Shown: piece by piece, positions 55,401-63,904 of the stretch
Numbering within the stretch: position 1 is the first letter of the stretch
How the letters are laid out: the number at the start of each line of letters is the position of its first letter
NCBI RefSeq assembly: GCF_947495725.1
Contig: NZ_CANLZZ010000004.1
Location: 434,001 to 498,000 of the forward strand
Length of the DNA: 64,000 nt
DNA from: an uncultured Lutibacter sp.
GTDB lineage: Bacteria > Bacteroidota > Bacteroidia > Flavobacteriales > Flavobacteriaceae
Reading direction: 5' to 3'
Position numbers and translations under genes: made by a program
Notes under the pieces: generated by a model
Told to the model about the DNA's origin: nothing
The model's input: only the letters and a program-made list of their open reading frames with translations
Databases searched by the model: none

Positions 55401-56711
55401 TAATTGCTTCTTATTGTTACGTACAACTTCTATAATTTCAATAGGGCTTATTCCTTTTAAATTGTTACTCTTAAAATTATTATAGGATCCATCATTGTTT
55501 TCTTTAGTTACATAACTTAAACCTCCTTCTTCAGTTCCAAACCACATTGTTCCATTACTATCTTCGAAAACTGATTTTACAAAACTTGAATTTAAACTGT
55601 TTGGATTACTTGTTTTACTAAAATACTTAAACCGCTTTTTATTTGGATCTAATTTATTTACACCTCCACCATTTGATCCAATCCAAACAATTCCTGTTCT
55701 ATCAACAAATAGTGATTTTACACTACTTTTACTTAAACTATATTCAGGATTATTTGAATCATATGTAAAATGCTCTAATTCCTTTAGATTTTTCGTGTTT
55801 TCATCTGTTTCAAACAAATGCAACCCATTAAGAGTCCCTGTCCAAACTTGATTTTTAAAAGTTACAATTTTATTATATACACCAGATTTTATAAGTTTTC
55901 TTGAAACAACTCCATTATTTTGATGCACCAAAAACAGCCCACCTGTAGTACCTAATATTAAATTTCCATAAATATCCTCTCCAATAGAACGAACAGCCAC
56001 TCTATTATTTGAGTATATATTGAAATAAGCATTAGCACTTTCAAAAATAAAACCGCCTTTTTTATCTTTAATTATTTTGCTAATCCCATTTGTTTCACAT
56101 ACCCATAATTGGCCATTTGTATCTTCAAAAAACGAAGTAAACCCTACTAGAAGAAACTCATACGGGTAATCATCTGAAATGTTAACATGTTCAACTTTAA
56201 TATTTTCTATTGGATTGTTTAAATCGATTACATCGATGCCTTTTAGTGTTGCAATCCATAACCTATTACTACTGTCTATATAAATAGCATTAATATGGTT
56301 GCTACTTAAGCTATTTTCATCATTTTCGTCATATTCAAAATGCAAAAATTTATTGGTTAACCTATTATAAAAATTTAAGCCATTTCCTGTGGTTCCTATC
56401 CACAAATTATCATCTTTATCTCCAATAATTGTATAGACTAAATTACTATTAATACTCTCCGGATCATTTGGATTCGGTTTAAACACCTCAAATTCATATC
56501 CATTATATTTATTTAATCCATCATGTGTACCAAACCACATAAATCCTTTACTATCTTGGTAAATACTATTAACATCGTTTTGAGATAAACCATCCTCTGT
56601 TAATAAATGTTCAACTCTAACAGAATTTTGGGCGTATAAACTTGGCATTATTAAAAAAATGAGAATGCCTGAAATGAAAAACGAAGTAGTGATTTTTTTT
56701 GTTTTATTCAT
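52413..56711 (-). CDS. Hybrid two-component system sensor/regulator (HTCS)
   Basis: 1432 residues in one chain. Signal peptide (about 1-27), periplasmic two-part beta-propeller (about 30-720, many WxGTxxGGL repeats), Y_Y_Y domain (about 725-790), transmembrane helix near 800-820, HisKA with phospho-acceptor His in NISHEFRTPL near residue 886, HATPase (about 990-1110), receiver domain with Asp in VVTDILMPVMDG near 1213, and C-terminal AraC DNA-binding domain (about 1315-1420). HTCS proteins sense oligosaccharides in the periplasm and switch on PULs. No PUL is directly adjacent; the closest is the one 10 kb away on the same strand. Whether it controls it is not known. Confidence 0.93.
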   Translation of the reverse strand: MNKTKKITTSFFISGILIFLIMPSLYAQNSVRVEHLLTEDGLSQNDVNSIYQDSKGFMWFGTHDGLNKYNGYEFEVFKPNPNDPESINSNLVYTIIGDKDDNLWIGTTGNGLNFYNRLTNKFLHFEYDENDENSLSSNHINAIYIDSSNRLWIATLKGIDVIDLNNPIENIKVEHVNISDDYPYEFLLVGFTSFFEDTNGQLWVCETNGISKIIKDKKGGFIFESANAYFNIYSNNRVAVRSIGEDIYGNLILGTTGGLFLVHQNNGVVSRKLIKSGVYNKIVTFKNQVWTGTLNGLHLFETDENTKNLKELEHFTYDSNNPEYSLSKSSVKSLFVDRTGIVWIGSNGGGVNKLDPNKKRFKYFSKTSNPNSLNSSFVKSVFEDSNGTMWFGTEEGGLSYVTKENNDGSYNNFKSNNLKGISPIEIIEVVRNNKKQLLVGAANYGGLYTIDISSEGNYKKLDYSIDESISRSVFSILEDKDSNLWIGTYNGGLYRWLKSDNNEYKKDILFHNENNVTSISNNIIRDILQTSNGDIWFATGNGLCKLTSEESIKRNPKFITYKNEVGNINSLSHNYVLTLFESSKGELWVGTLGGGLNKYIPAKDGENEHFITYSESNGFPNNVIKGILEDENGNLWLSSNGGLSKFNPESFEISNYDVNDGLQSNEFSELACLKKRNGEMVFAGVYGFNIFFPENIKDNKEMPETVLTNLLIFNKKVEVGEEFEGRVVLEKPVDITKTIDFKYTENSFSFEFAALHYSAPSKNHYAYKLEGFNNDWIFTTSNKRYATYTNLEPGKYTLKVKSSNNDGYWDETPVELEINIIPPFWRTDLANLIYILLFFGGLILFRRFTIIRSTKKHQLELEHMERENYEQVQRLKLEFFTNISHEFRTPLTLIKGPLDYLNKMDSEVIKPEVKEQLELMDKNTNYLLRLVNQLLDFRKMDKGVMDLKVGNSDIVKFINLVGEPFQFLSHKKNIDFQIKTKESSILSWFDPDAVEKIMNNLLSNAFKFTPDQGNIEVNICEGKDYVSTKGKEKIENKSDYVFIQVKDSGPGIPKHRIKIIFERFYVDRDFRKLNSEGAGIGLNFTKKLIELHRGGIKVLSDEKGGGSNFVFWLPKDMKYYKNVKGVSFSTEEESKTFITQTNAQTHISGVIDDIVDENIIKKRSKLPIVLVIDDNADIRSFLKKGLKNEFDVYEAENGLRGFELACKLMPNVVVTDILMPVMDGIEFCDKLKTTQETSHIPVVMLTAKTSQEWEIEGLKTGADAYIRKPFDMEVVKLKIKNILKYRGELRKKFNREITLQPNEVTVTSSDEKFLQDSIEIVEKHMMDSDFSVEILVKEMALSRSTFYLKIKELTGLSTGEFIRNIRLKRAMQLLEKSNLSVKEIMFMTGFNTASYFSKCFKKQFGVIPSKYVKQIRNENGIANNDGELQTED

Positions 56712-56813
56712 AATGCAAAAATAAAGTTTATCAACTTTGAAAAAAAATAATACAACAGTTAATTAAGTATAAGAATGTGCTTTAAACCTAGAAAAAAAGA
56801 CTTAAAAAAATTA

Positions 56814-57434
56814 CTATATTTTTTCACTGTCTATCTTCTTAGTTTCAGTTGAAGGCAAAACTAATTGAGAATAATTTAAGCTCCATCCCGAGGTTTCTAA
56901 TAATTGCTCAATCATTAAAATAGTATCTAAAGCTTCTTTTTTAGCAGCATCAATTAATCCACTTTCTGGAATTTTTTCAACAATAAAAGTTTTCGCCTCT
57001 TTATTTAAACCTGTTAAATCGGACGCATCAAATTTATTAAAAAAACCATCAACCTTATCGTAATACTTAACTTCAGTTTCAATAGTTAGAATTTTTGGTT
57101 CAGGAAAATGAGTTAGTATAATTTCTTTTTTATTAGTATCTGATTCTAATTTAATTTGAGATAAATCGTAACCTATATGTGCTTTAGCATTAATTAATAA
57201 TATTGCCTTTTTTTTACTAGTTATAAGGTTTAAAAAATGATTTTTCGTGTTTTCATAATGATAAATTTCAGCAAAATCGCCTTCAACAGAAATTAACTTA
57301 CAAACACTTTTAATTTTTTCAATTAAAATAACCGATTGTCTTTCTGTTTTTTCAACTCCCTTTTTTTTATTAAAAAAAGACATTCCCCAATACGAGAGCA
57401 TAACCCCCAATAAAGTTCCTAAAATTAATTCCAT
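56814..57434 (-). CDS. DUF4230 membrane-anchored protein
   Basis: 206 residues. Single N-terminal transmembrane segment (LILGTLLGVMLSYWGMSFF, about 3-21) followed by a mixed alpha/beta domain; GDFAEIYHYENTK, LLINAKAHIGYDL and FNKFDASDL fit DUF4230. The role is unknown. It lies 34 bases downstream of the hemW gene and is probably transcribed with it. Confidence 0.8.
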   Translation of the reverse strand: MELILGTLLGVMLSYWGMSFFNKKKGVEKTERQSVILIEKIKSVCKLISVEGDFAEIYHYENTKNHFLNLITSKKKAILLINAKAHIGYDLSQIKLESDTNKKEIILTHFPEPKILTIETEVKYYDKVDGFFNKFDASDLTGLNKEAKTFIVEKIPESGLIDAAKKEALDTILMIEQLLETSGWSLNYSQLVLPSTETKKIDSEKI

Positions 57435-57468
57435 AGTTATTGTTCTAATTCAAATATAAGCATAGTTT

Positions 57469-58599
57469 TTAGATAATAAATAAATCTGAAGCAATACCAT
57501 CAGACAAAAATTTTCCTTTTTTTGTTGTTGTTAATGTTTGAGTTTCAATATTAAAATCCAATAATTTTTTTTGAAGGAATGGTTTTATGTTCTTTAATAA
57601 TTTTTCAGAATAACTAGTACCAAAATCACTTTTAATCTTATTTAAATTAACACCCCAAATAGTACGTAAACCAGTCATTATATATTCATTAAATTTATTA
57701 TTTAATGATAATTTTTCTATTTCAAGTGGTAATTCTCCTGCGTTCAATGATTTAATATATTTTGGATTATTTGAAATATTCCAAGAGCGTTCAACTCCAT
57801 TAAACGAGTGAGCAGATGGCCCAATACCTAAATATTTTTCTCCTAGCCAATACGAAGTATTATGTTTTGAAAAATATTCGGGTTTTCCAAAATTTGAAAT
57901 TTCGTACTGAACAAAACCTTGTTTCTTAGTTTCTGCAACCAATATATTAAAATGTTCCAATGCTAAATTTTCATCTAAAGGAGCAACTTTTCCTTTTTTA
58001 ATAAAACTATATAAAGCTGTTTTTTCTTCCACCGTAAGTGCATAACTTGAAATATGAGGAACACCCAGATTAAAAGCTCTTTGCAAATTTTCTAGCCATT
58101 TTTTTTTACTCATATTAGGAACTCCATAAATTAAATCAATAGTTATGTTTTTAAAATATTTCGAAGCATTTTCTATACAACTTTGAGCTTCACTTGCATT
58201 ATGGGCCCTGTTCATAAACTTTAAATCGTCATCAAAAAACGATTGAATTCCAATGCTTAACCTATTAATTGGTGATTTTGATAATTGTATAATTTTTTCT
58301 AGAGTTAAATCATCTGGGTTAGCTTCTAAAGTAATTTCTGGTTTTTCAACTATTTTATAATTGTTATAAATTACATTAAATATGGAATTTATTTCATTAA
58401 TTGATAATAGTGATGGGGTTCCTCCTCCAAAATAAATAGTTTTAATATTATCACTTTTTAATTCATCTTTACGCAATAACAATTCCTTTTTTATGGCATT
58501 AATCATTTCATCTTTTCTTTTTAAGGATGCCGAAAAATGAAAATCGCAATAATAACAAGCTTGTTTACAAAAAGGTATGTGCAAATAAATCCCTGCCAA
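57469..58599 (-). CDS. hemW: HemW-like radical SAM haem chaperone
   Basis: 376 residues. Radical-SAM cluster motif CKQACYYCDF near residues 11-20 (CxxxCxxC), the GGGTPS segment near 58-63, LTLEANPDDLT and RLSIGIQSFFDDDLKFMNRAH, followed by the C-terminal HemN-like domain. The protein is homologous to coproporphyrinogen III oxidase HemN but its short N terminus and Phe after the Cys motif mark HemW, which binds haem rather than decarboxylating porphyrinogen. Chromosomal housekeeping gene. Confidence 0.9.
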   Translation of the reverse strand: MAGIYLHIPFCKQACYYCDFHFSASLKRKDEMINAIKKELLLRKDELKSDNIKTIYFGGGTPSLLSINEINSIFNVIYNNYKIVEKPEITLEANPDDLTLEKIIQLSKSPINRLSIGIQSFFDDDLKFMNRAHNASEAQSCIENASKYFKNITIDLIYGVPNMSKKKWLENLQRAFNLGVPHISSYALTVEEKTALYSFIKKGKVAPLDENLALEHFNILVAETKKQGFVQYEISNFGKPEYFSKHNTSYWLGEKYLGIGPSAHSFNGVERSWNISNNPKYIKSLNAGELPLEIEKLSLNNKFNEYIMTGLRTIWGVNLNKIKSDFGTSYSEKLLKNIKPFLQKKLLDFNIETQTLTTTKKGKFLSDGIASDLFII

Positions 58600-58713
58600 A
58601 TCTTAAATTTTAGTATTTGCTAAAAGTACAACAATAAAAAAATATGAAAAAAGTGATTTTTGTTACCTTTTTTAAGCGCACTCTATTGTAAATTTGAGAA
58701 AAAGCAAAACATT

Positions 58714-59001
58714 ATGTACACTTATATAGTTTCATTTAAAGTAAAAGAAGGAGAAGGAATTAGTTTTGTTGAGCTGCAAAAGTTTGAAGAACTTACCGAA
58801 GCAAAACCAGCTGGCCTAGATCATTTTCATATTTTTAAAGATAGAATTGAAGAAAACAGATACTTTTTAGTTGAATATTGGAACTCAAAAGAAGATCGTG
58901 TTAAACTAGAAAATTCTAAAGAGTATCAATTATTTAGAGAACATAGAAAATTGGTAATTGATAAAAAATATGAAACCTATGAATGCGACGTAGTTATTTA
59001 A
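58714..59001 (+). CDS. Small ABM-like (dimeric alpha/beta barrel) protein
   Basis: Start chosen at ATG 58714 (MYTYIVSFKVKEGEG), 95 residues; the longer frame from 58660 overlaps the upstream promoter region and adds an implausible tail. Beta-alpha-beta pattern with ESxxFLVEYW-like segment (NRYFLVEYWNSKEDRVKLENS) shared with antibiotic-biosynthesis-monooxygenase-like proteins. Function not known. It converges with ruvC, one base apart from its stop. Confidence 0.7.
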   Translation: MYTYIVSFKVKEGEGISFVELQKFEELTEAKPAGLDHFHIFKDRIEENRYFLVEYWNSKEDRVKLENSKEYQLFREHRKLVIDKKYETYECDVVI

Positions 59002-59002
59002 A

Positions 59003-59557
59003 CTACTTTTTTACACGATTGCCGTTTTGTTTAACAAAAGACGCCCAACCAGTATAATTTTTATTGGTTGTAACTTTTCCGCTGTTATAAAAATGACAAA
59101 CTGCTGCTGCCAAACCATCGGTTGCATCTAAATTTTTAGGAAGTGTTTTTATTTTTAACAAACTCTGTAACATTTTAGCTACCTGTTCTTTACTTGCATT
59201 TCCATTACCAGTAATTGCCATTTTAATTTTCTTTGGTGAATATTCTGTAATAGGAACCTCTCTAGAAAGTCCAGCCGCCATTGCAACTCCTTGAGCACGA
59301 CCAAGTTTTAACATTGATTGTACATTTTTCCCAAAAAAAGGTGCTTCAATTGCTATTTCATCAGGATGATATGTTTCAATTAAATGAATAGTTCTTTCAA
59401 AAATTAATTTCAATTTCACGTAGTGATCATCATACTTTTTCAACATCAACTCATCTAGCTGCATTAACTCCATTTTTTTGTTAACAACCTTAATCAATCC
59501 AAATCCCATAATGGTTGTCCCTGGATCAATTCCTAATATGATTTTTTCTGAATTCAA
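59003..59557 (-). CDS. ruvC: Crossover junction endodeoxyribonuclease RuvC
   Basis: 184 residues, the usual length. Acidic active-site residues: Asp in GIDPGTT near residue 11, Glu in IAIEAPFFG near 72, and the pair in LDATDGLAAAVCH near 145-148. It resolves Holliday junctions with RuvAB. NGNASKEQVAKML is also characteristic. Housekeeping gene, divergent from the membrane protein at 59582. Confidence 0.95.
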   Translation of the reverse strand: MNSEKIILGIDPGTTIMGFGLIKVVNKKMELMQLDELMLKKYDDHYVKLKLIFERTIHLIETYHPDEIAIEAPFFGKNVQSMLKLGRAQGVAMAAGLSREVPITEYSPKKIKMAITGNGNASKEQVAKMLQSLLKIKTLPKNLDATDGLAAAVCHFYNSGKVTTNKNYTGWASFVKQNGNRVKK

Positions 59558-59581
59558 TTATTCGTTTATTTGTAAAACCAA

Positions 59582-60520
59582 ATGTACAATAACTTATACA
59601 AATACAAACCTTACTTTAGTTGGCTTATTAAATTAGGGATTGTATCGGCTGCCATTTATTTTATTTATCAAAAGTTAGCATATAACGAACTTTTATCTTT
59701 TGAATTATTTAAAAAACAAGTTGCGTTTTTACTTTCAAATAAGTTATGGACTTTAATTTTAGTGCTTTTTTTTACCGATGCAAATTGGATATTAGAAATT
59801 TTTAAATGGAAAACCTTGGTGTCGACCATTAAAAAAACAAGCTTTATAGAAGCCTATGAACAATGTTTGGCATCGCAAACTGTATCTATTATTACTCCTA
59901 ACAGAATTGGAGAGTATGGAGCTAAAGCACTATATTTTGAAAAAGAAAAAAGAAAAAAAATAGTTTTTTTAAACCTAATTGGAAATTTAACTCAACTAAT
60001 TATAACAATTGTATTTGGCCTTATTGGAATGGTTTATATTTTTAGTTATTTTAACTTACCTTCAGTTTTATTAAATTTTCAAAACACTTTTATTATTTTA
60101 GTTATAATTGTTTTGATTCTTTTTTTTAGAAGAAAACTTAAACTACCAAAACTGTTTAAATACTTTAAAACAATTAACCCTAAAATTATATACAAAACAC
60201 TCTGTTATTCGTTTTTAAGATATGTGGTTTTCTCTCATCAATTTTATTTTTTATTAATATTATTTGAAATAGAAGCGACTTATTTATCGGTTATGAATTT
60301 ACTCTTTTGCATGTATTTTTTAGCTTCAACAATTCCAAGTTTAAGTATTTTTGATTGGGCAATTAAAGGTTCATTAGCTGTTTGGCTTTTTAGTTACATA
60401 CAAGTTAACGAACTAACTATTTTAACTATAACTACTTTAATGTGGTTGTTAAATGTTGTTTTCCCTGCAATTATTGGAAGCTTTTTTATACTTAAATTTA
60501 ACTCAAAAAAAGTAATATGA
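59582..60520 (+). CDS. Lysylphosphatidylglycerol-synthase-type membrane protein
   Basis: 312 residues with about eight transmembrane segments, resembling the flippase-like (UPF0104/LPG_synthase_TM) group. NRIGEYGAKALYFEK near residue 105 corresponds to the family's conserved PxRxGE motif. It probably moves or binds a lipid-linked intermediate. It overlaps the glycosyltransferase gene by four bases (ATGA), so the two act together, perhaps in lipid or envelope glycan assembly. Confidence 0.75.
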   Translation: MYNNLYKYKPYFSWLIKLGIVSAAIYFIYQKLAYNELLSFELFKKQVAFLLSNKLWTLILVLFFTDANWILEIFKWKTLVSTIKKTSFIEAYEQCLASQTVSIITPNRIGEYGAKALYFEKEKRKKIVFLNLIGNLTQLIITIVFGLIGMVYIFSYFNLPSVLLNFQNTFIILVIIVLILFFRRKLKLPKLFKYFKTINPKIIYKTLCYSFLRYVVFSHQFYFLLILFEIEATYLSVMNLLFCMYFLASTIPSLSIFDWAIKGSLAVWLFSYIQVNELTILTITTLMWLLNVVFPAIIGSFFILKFNSKKVI

Positions 60521-61644
60521 TAATATTTTTTATTGCCATATCACTTATATATATTATCCTAATTGGTTCTTTTATAATTGGGTTTAATAAGATTAAACAA
60601 GTAAAATTAAACCAAACTAAACCAGTAAATTCATTTTCTATAATTATTCCGTTTAGAAATGAAGAAAAACATTTACCTCTTTTATTAAAATCTCTTTCAA
60701 ATTTAAATTATCCAACTGATTTATTTGAAATTTTACTGATTAATGACGACTCCTCAGATGCTTCTGAAATTATTATTGAAAAATTTAAAAATAATTACCC
60801 TAATTTAAATTTAACTATTTTAAACAATATTAGAAAATCCAATTCTCCAAAAAAAGACGCTATTGAAACTGCAATAATGAAAGCACAATATAACTGGATT
60901 ATCACTACCGATGCTGATTGTATTGTTTCTAAAAATTGGTTGCGTATATTCAATCAAATTATTATAAAAAATGAACCTAAATTTATTGCTGCACCAGTTG
61001 ATTTTAACAACAAATCTTGTTTTTTACATAATTTTCAAAAATTAAATTTAAACAGTTTAATTGGAAGTACAATTGGTGGATTTGGAATTAAAAAACCCTT
61101 TTTATGTAACGGAGCTAACTTGTGTTATAATAAAACTGCATTTTTTGATGTAGATGGATTTAGCGGAAATAATAAAATATCAAGTGGAGACGATATTTTT
61201 TTATTGGAAAAATTTCATCAAAATTATCCCAAAAAGGTCTATTTTTTAAAATCGAACGAGGCCACAATTAAAACAAACTCAGAAGTAAGTTGGAAACTTT
61301 TTTTTAATCAACAACTACGTTGGGCTTCTAAATCTACATCGTACAAAAATACCTTTTCAAAAATAGTAGCTCTTATAGTATATTTAGAAAATTTAACAAT
61401 TCCAATACTTACTTTACTAACTCTAATCGCGCCAATTAATAGCAAGTATCTAGCTATTATTTTTATATTAAAAATAAGCGTAGATTTTATTTTATTATCT
61501 AAAACAACCTTATTTTTAAATAATAAATTTCCTTTTAAATATTTTTTATTTATTAGTTTACTTTATCCAATTTTTATAGTTTTTGTTGGTACAATGTCGT
61601 TATTTATAAATTATAATTGGAAAGGACGCACTTTTAAAAAATAA
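60517..61644 (+). CDS. Family 2 glycosyltransferase, membrane-bound
   Basis: 375 residues. One N-terminal transmembrane segment and three near the C terminus. GT2 motifs: IIIPFRNEE (nucleotide-sugar site), NDDSSD, the DxD-like TTDADC, and QQLRW near residue 265. The set resembles processive GT2 enzymes that build a lipid- or polymer-linked glycan. Start overlaps the upstream membrane protein gene. Acceptor and sugar are unknown. Confidence 0.85.
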   Translation: MIIFFIAISLIYIILIGSFIIGFNKIKQVKLNQTKPVNSFSIIIPFRNEEKHLPLLLKSLSNLNYPTDLFEILLINDDSSDASEIIIEKFKNNYPNLNLTILNNIRKSNSPKKDAIETAIMKAQYNWIITTDADCIVSKNWLRIFNQIIIKNEPKFIAAPVDFNNKSCFLHNFQKLNLNSLIGSTIGGFGIKKPFLCNGANLCYNKTAFFDVDGFSGNNKISSGDDIFLLEKFHQNYPKKVYFLKSNEATIKTNSEVSWKLFFNQQLRWASKSTSYKNTFSKIVALIVYLENLTIPILTLLTLIAPINSKYLAIIFILKISVDFILLSKTTLFLNNKFPFKYFLFISLLYPIFIVFVGTMSLFINYNWKGRTFKK

Positions 61645-61646
61645 TT

Positions 61647-61781
61647 TTATTTAGGGTTAAAAAAACCTATTATTAAATCTTCAATATTAAACCATAAAAA
61701 TATAATTATCAATAGTAAAATTACCAGTATTAGACCTCTTTTATAGTTAGGTTTTTTTCTTTTTTTAAATCTATTTTCCAT
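61647..61781 (-). CDS. 44-residue single-pass membrane protein
   Basis: A short frame too small for usual gene calling: basic N terminus (about residues 4-15, rich in Lys and Arg), one transmembrane helix (about 16-31), short acidic tail ending FFNPK. It starts 7 bases after the stop of mnmD on the same strand, so it is likely co-transcribed, and ends 2 bases from the end of the converging GT2 gene. Function unknown; codon use is normal. Confidence 0.65.
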   Translation of the reverse strand: MENRFKKRKKPNYKRGLILVILLLIIIFLWFNIEDLIIGFFNPK

Positions 61782-61787
61782 TAAACC

Positions 61788-62450
61788 TTATTTTTTAATT
61801 GCTCTTAACATTTCTCTTTTTCCTGGAGGTCCAGGCAGCCTTTCAACCTCAAAGCCAACCGTTTGCATCGCTCTTCTAACACTACCTTTGGCACTGTAGG
61901 TAACCAAAACTCCATCTTTCTTTAGCGCATCAAACATAATTTTAAAAATATCTTCTGTCCATAACTCTGGCTGAACTCTTGCTCCAAATGCATCAAAATA
62001 AATTAAATTAAATGTATTTATATCATTTATTTCATTAAAAAACTGCTTTCTTTTTGTTAATAAAAAATCTGACGAGATTTCTCCATTAATTCCCCAATCT
62101 TGTTCATGCATATCTTTAAAAACCGCTTCAAAATTTAAAGCTTTTAATTCTTCAACATAATTTAATTTTTCAATTTCTTGCATAGATACTGGGTATGCTT
62201 CTACTCCAACATATTTTATATTTAATTGAAGATTTTTGGCTTCCAAAAACGTAATAAAACTATTTAAACCAGTTCCAAATCCTATTTCTAAAATACTAAT
62301 TTCGGAATTTGAAAATAGTGATAGCCCACTTTTAATAAAAACATGCATAGCTTCTTGTATTGCTCCATGTTTTGAATGATATTGTTCATTCCAATCGGGC
62401 AAATGAATGGTTGAAGAGCCATCAGAAGTAATTATTACTTTTCTTTCCAA
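61788..62450 (-). CDS. mnmD: tRNA 5-methylaminomethyl-2-thiouridine methyltransferase (MnmD)
   Basis: 220 residues, DUF752/MnmD as a stand-alone enzyme (in enterobacteria it is fused to MnmC's oxidase part). SAM site EIGFGTGLNSF near residue 56; catalytic-pocket region FNLIYFDAFGARVQPELW near 148-165; LVTYSAKGSVRRAMQ and GPPGKREMLRA at the end are family signatures. It completes wobble-uridine modification by methylating the aminomethyl group. Short gap to a small membrane ORF downstream. Confidence 0.88.
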   Translation of the reverse strand: MERKVIITSDGSSTIHLPDWNEQYHSKHGAIQEAMHVFIKSGLSLFSNSEISILEIGFGTGLNSFITFLEAKNLQLNIKYVGVEAYPVSMQEIEKLNYVEELKALNFEAVFKDMHEQDWGINGEISSDFLLTKRKQFFNEINDINTFNLIYFDAFGARVQPELWTEDIFKIMFDALKKDGVLVTYSAKGSVRRAMQTVGFEVERLPGPPGKREMLRAIKK

Positions 62451-62728
62451 TTTTTTTTATATTTTAAATTAACAACAAACATCATTAAAACATCACTTAC
62501 AAAACTCATTACAAGCAAATTACAGCCCGCAATAAAATATTTAGTTTTTATATTTAAGTGAAATAACTTGCGCATAAAATACTAATAACGCAATTTTATT
62601 TTCTTGTTACTACTTAAATGAATATTTTTACCCAAATATATTAAAAATAAGGTAGTACAATCAATAGAAAATGAAATTACTATTTAAAAAAAATAAGTAA
62701 TTTTGTTTAAACTAAATTTACATTAGCA

Positions 62729-63781
62729 ATGGCTTTAGAAATAGAAAAAATAGCAAAATCGAAAATCGCTGAAGTTGATTTTAGTAATTTATCATTTGGT
62801 CAAATTTTTACAGATCATATGTTTGAATGCGATTTTGAAAATGGAGAATGGAAAACACCTAAAATTAGGCCTTATCAGCCAATTTCATTTGATCCATCTG
62901 CAAAAGTTTTTCATTACGGACAAGCAGTTTTCGAAGGAATGAAAGCCTATAAAGATGACAATGATGATATTTGGTTATTTAGACCAGATCAAAACCAAGC
63001 ACGTATTAATATTTCTGCAGAAAGACTTGATATGCCAGCTTTCCCTAAAGAATATTTCTTTGAAGGATTAACTGAATTACTAAAATTGGATAGTGAATGG
63101 GTTCAAAAAGGAGAAGGAAATTCACTTTACATTAGACCTTTTGTTATTGCTACAGAAAATTGTGTTTCGGCATCGTCATCACTTAAATATAAATTTATGA
63201 TTATCTGTTCGCCAGTTCAAGCCTATTATGCTGGTGAAGTTAGAGTTGTAATTGCAGACAAATACAGTAGATCTGCAAATGGAGGTGTTGGATTTGCAAA
63301 AGCAGCTGGAAATTATGCAGCTTCTTTTTATCCCGCTAAACTTGCAGCAAAACAAGGTTACCAACAAGTATTATGGACCGATGCTTCCACTCATGAGTAT
63401 TTAGAAGAAGCGGGAACAATGAATGTATTTTTTAGAATAAATGATACATTATTAACAGCTCCAACTAGCGAACGTATTTTAGATGGTGTAACTCGAAAAA
63501 GTATCATTCAGTTTGCGGAAGACAAAGGTATTAAAGTTGAAGTAAGGCCAATTAAAGTTTCTGAAATTGTAGAAGCTGCTAAAAATGGCGATTTATTAGA
63601 AATGTTTGGAGCAGGAACAGCTGCCGTTGTTAGCCCAATTTTAGGATTCGCTCATAAAAATGAAAAATTTGAATTGCCGAAAGTTGAAAATAGCTATGCA
63701 TCCTTTATCAAAAAGAGCATAACTGATATCCAAAGAAATCTTGCTGAAGATAAATTCGGATGGAGATTTAAGGTTAAATAA
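62729..63781 (+). CDS. ilvE: Branched-chain amino acid aminotransferase
   Basis: 350 residues. Fold-type IV PLP enzyme, longer (eukaryote-type) BCAT group: VFHYGQAVFEGMKAY near the start, RINISAERLDMP, PLP-binding Lys in GFAKAAGNYA near residue 193-196, and YLEEAGTMNVFF. It transfers the amino group between glutamate and the keto acids of Leu, Ile and Val. The 278 bases upstream, shared with the divergent mnmD, hold AT-rich DNA with no strong feature that I can see. Confidence 0.95.
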   Translation: MALEIEKIAKSKIAEVDFSNLSFGQIFTDHMFECDFENGEWKTPKIRPYQPISFDPSAKVFHYGQAVFEGMKAYKDDNDDIWLFRPDQNQARINISAERLDMPAFPKEYFFEGLTELLKLDSEWVQKGEGNSLYIRPFVIATENCVSASSSLKYKFMIICSPVQAYYAGEVRVVIADKYSRSANGGVGFAKAAGNYAASFYPAKLAAKQGYQQVLWTDASTHEYLEEAGTMNVFFRINDTLLTAPTSERILDGVTRKSIIQFAEDKGIKVEVRPIKVSEIVEAAKNGDLLEMFGAGTAAVVSPILGFAHKNEKFELPKVENSYASFIKKSITDIQRNLAEDKFGWRFKVK

Positions 63782-63840
63782 TTCATTTTAATATTATTTT
63801 GACCAAACACATAACTTTTTATAAATTGCAATATCTTAAA

Positions 63841-63864
63841 ACAATCGGATTCACATCCGATTGT
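63841..63864 (+). terminator. Hairpin after ilvE
   Basis: ACAATCGGAT (63841-63850) and ATCCGATTGT (63855-63864) form a perfect 10-bp stem with a 4-nt loop, 60 bases after the ilvE stop. The T run is weak, so it could also be a regulatory hairpin. Confidence 0.5.
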
Positions 63865-63904
63865 TTGGCATATTTATTGGTCTTAACCAATTAAAAACAT
63901 ACGT

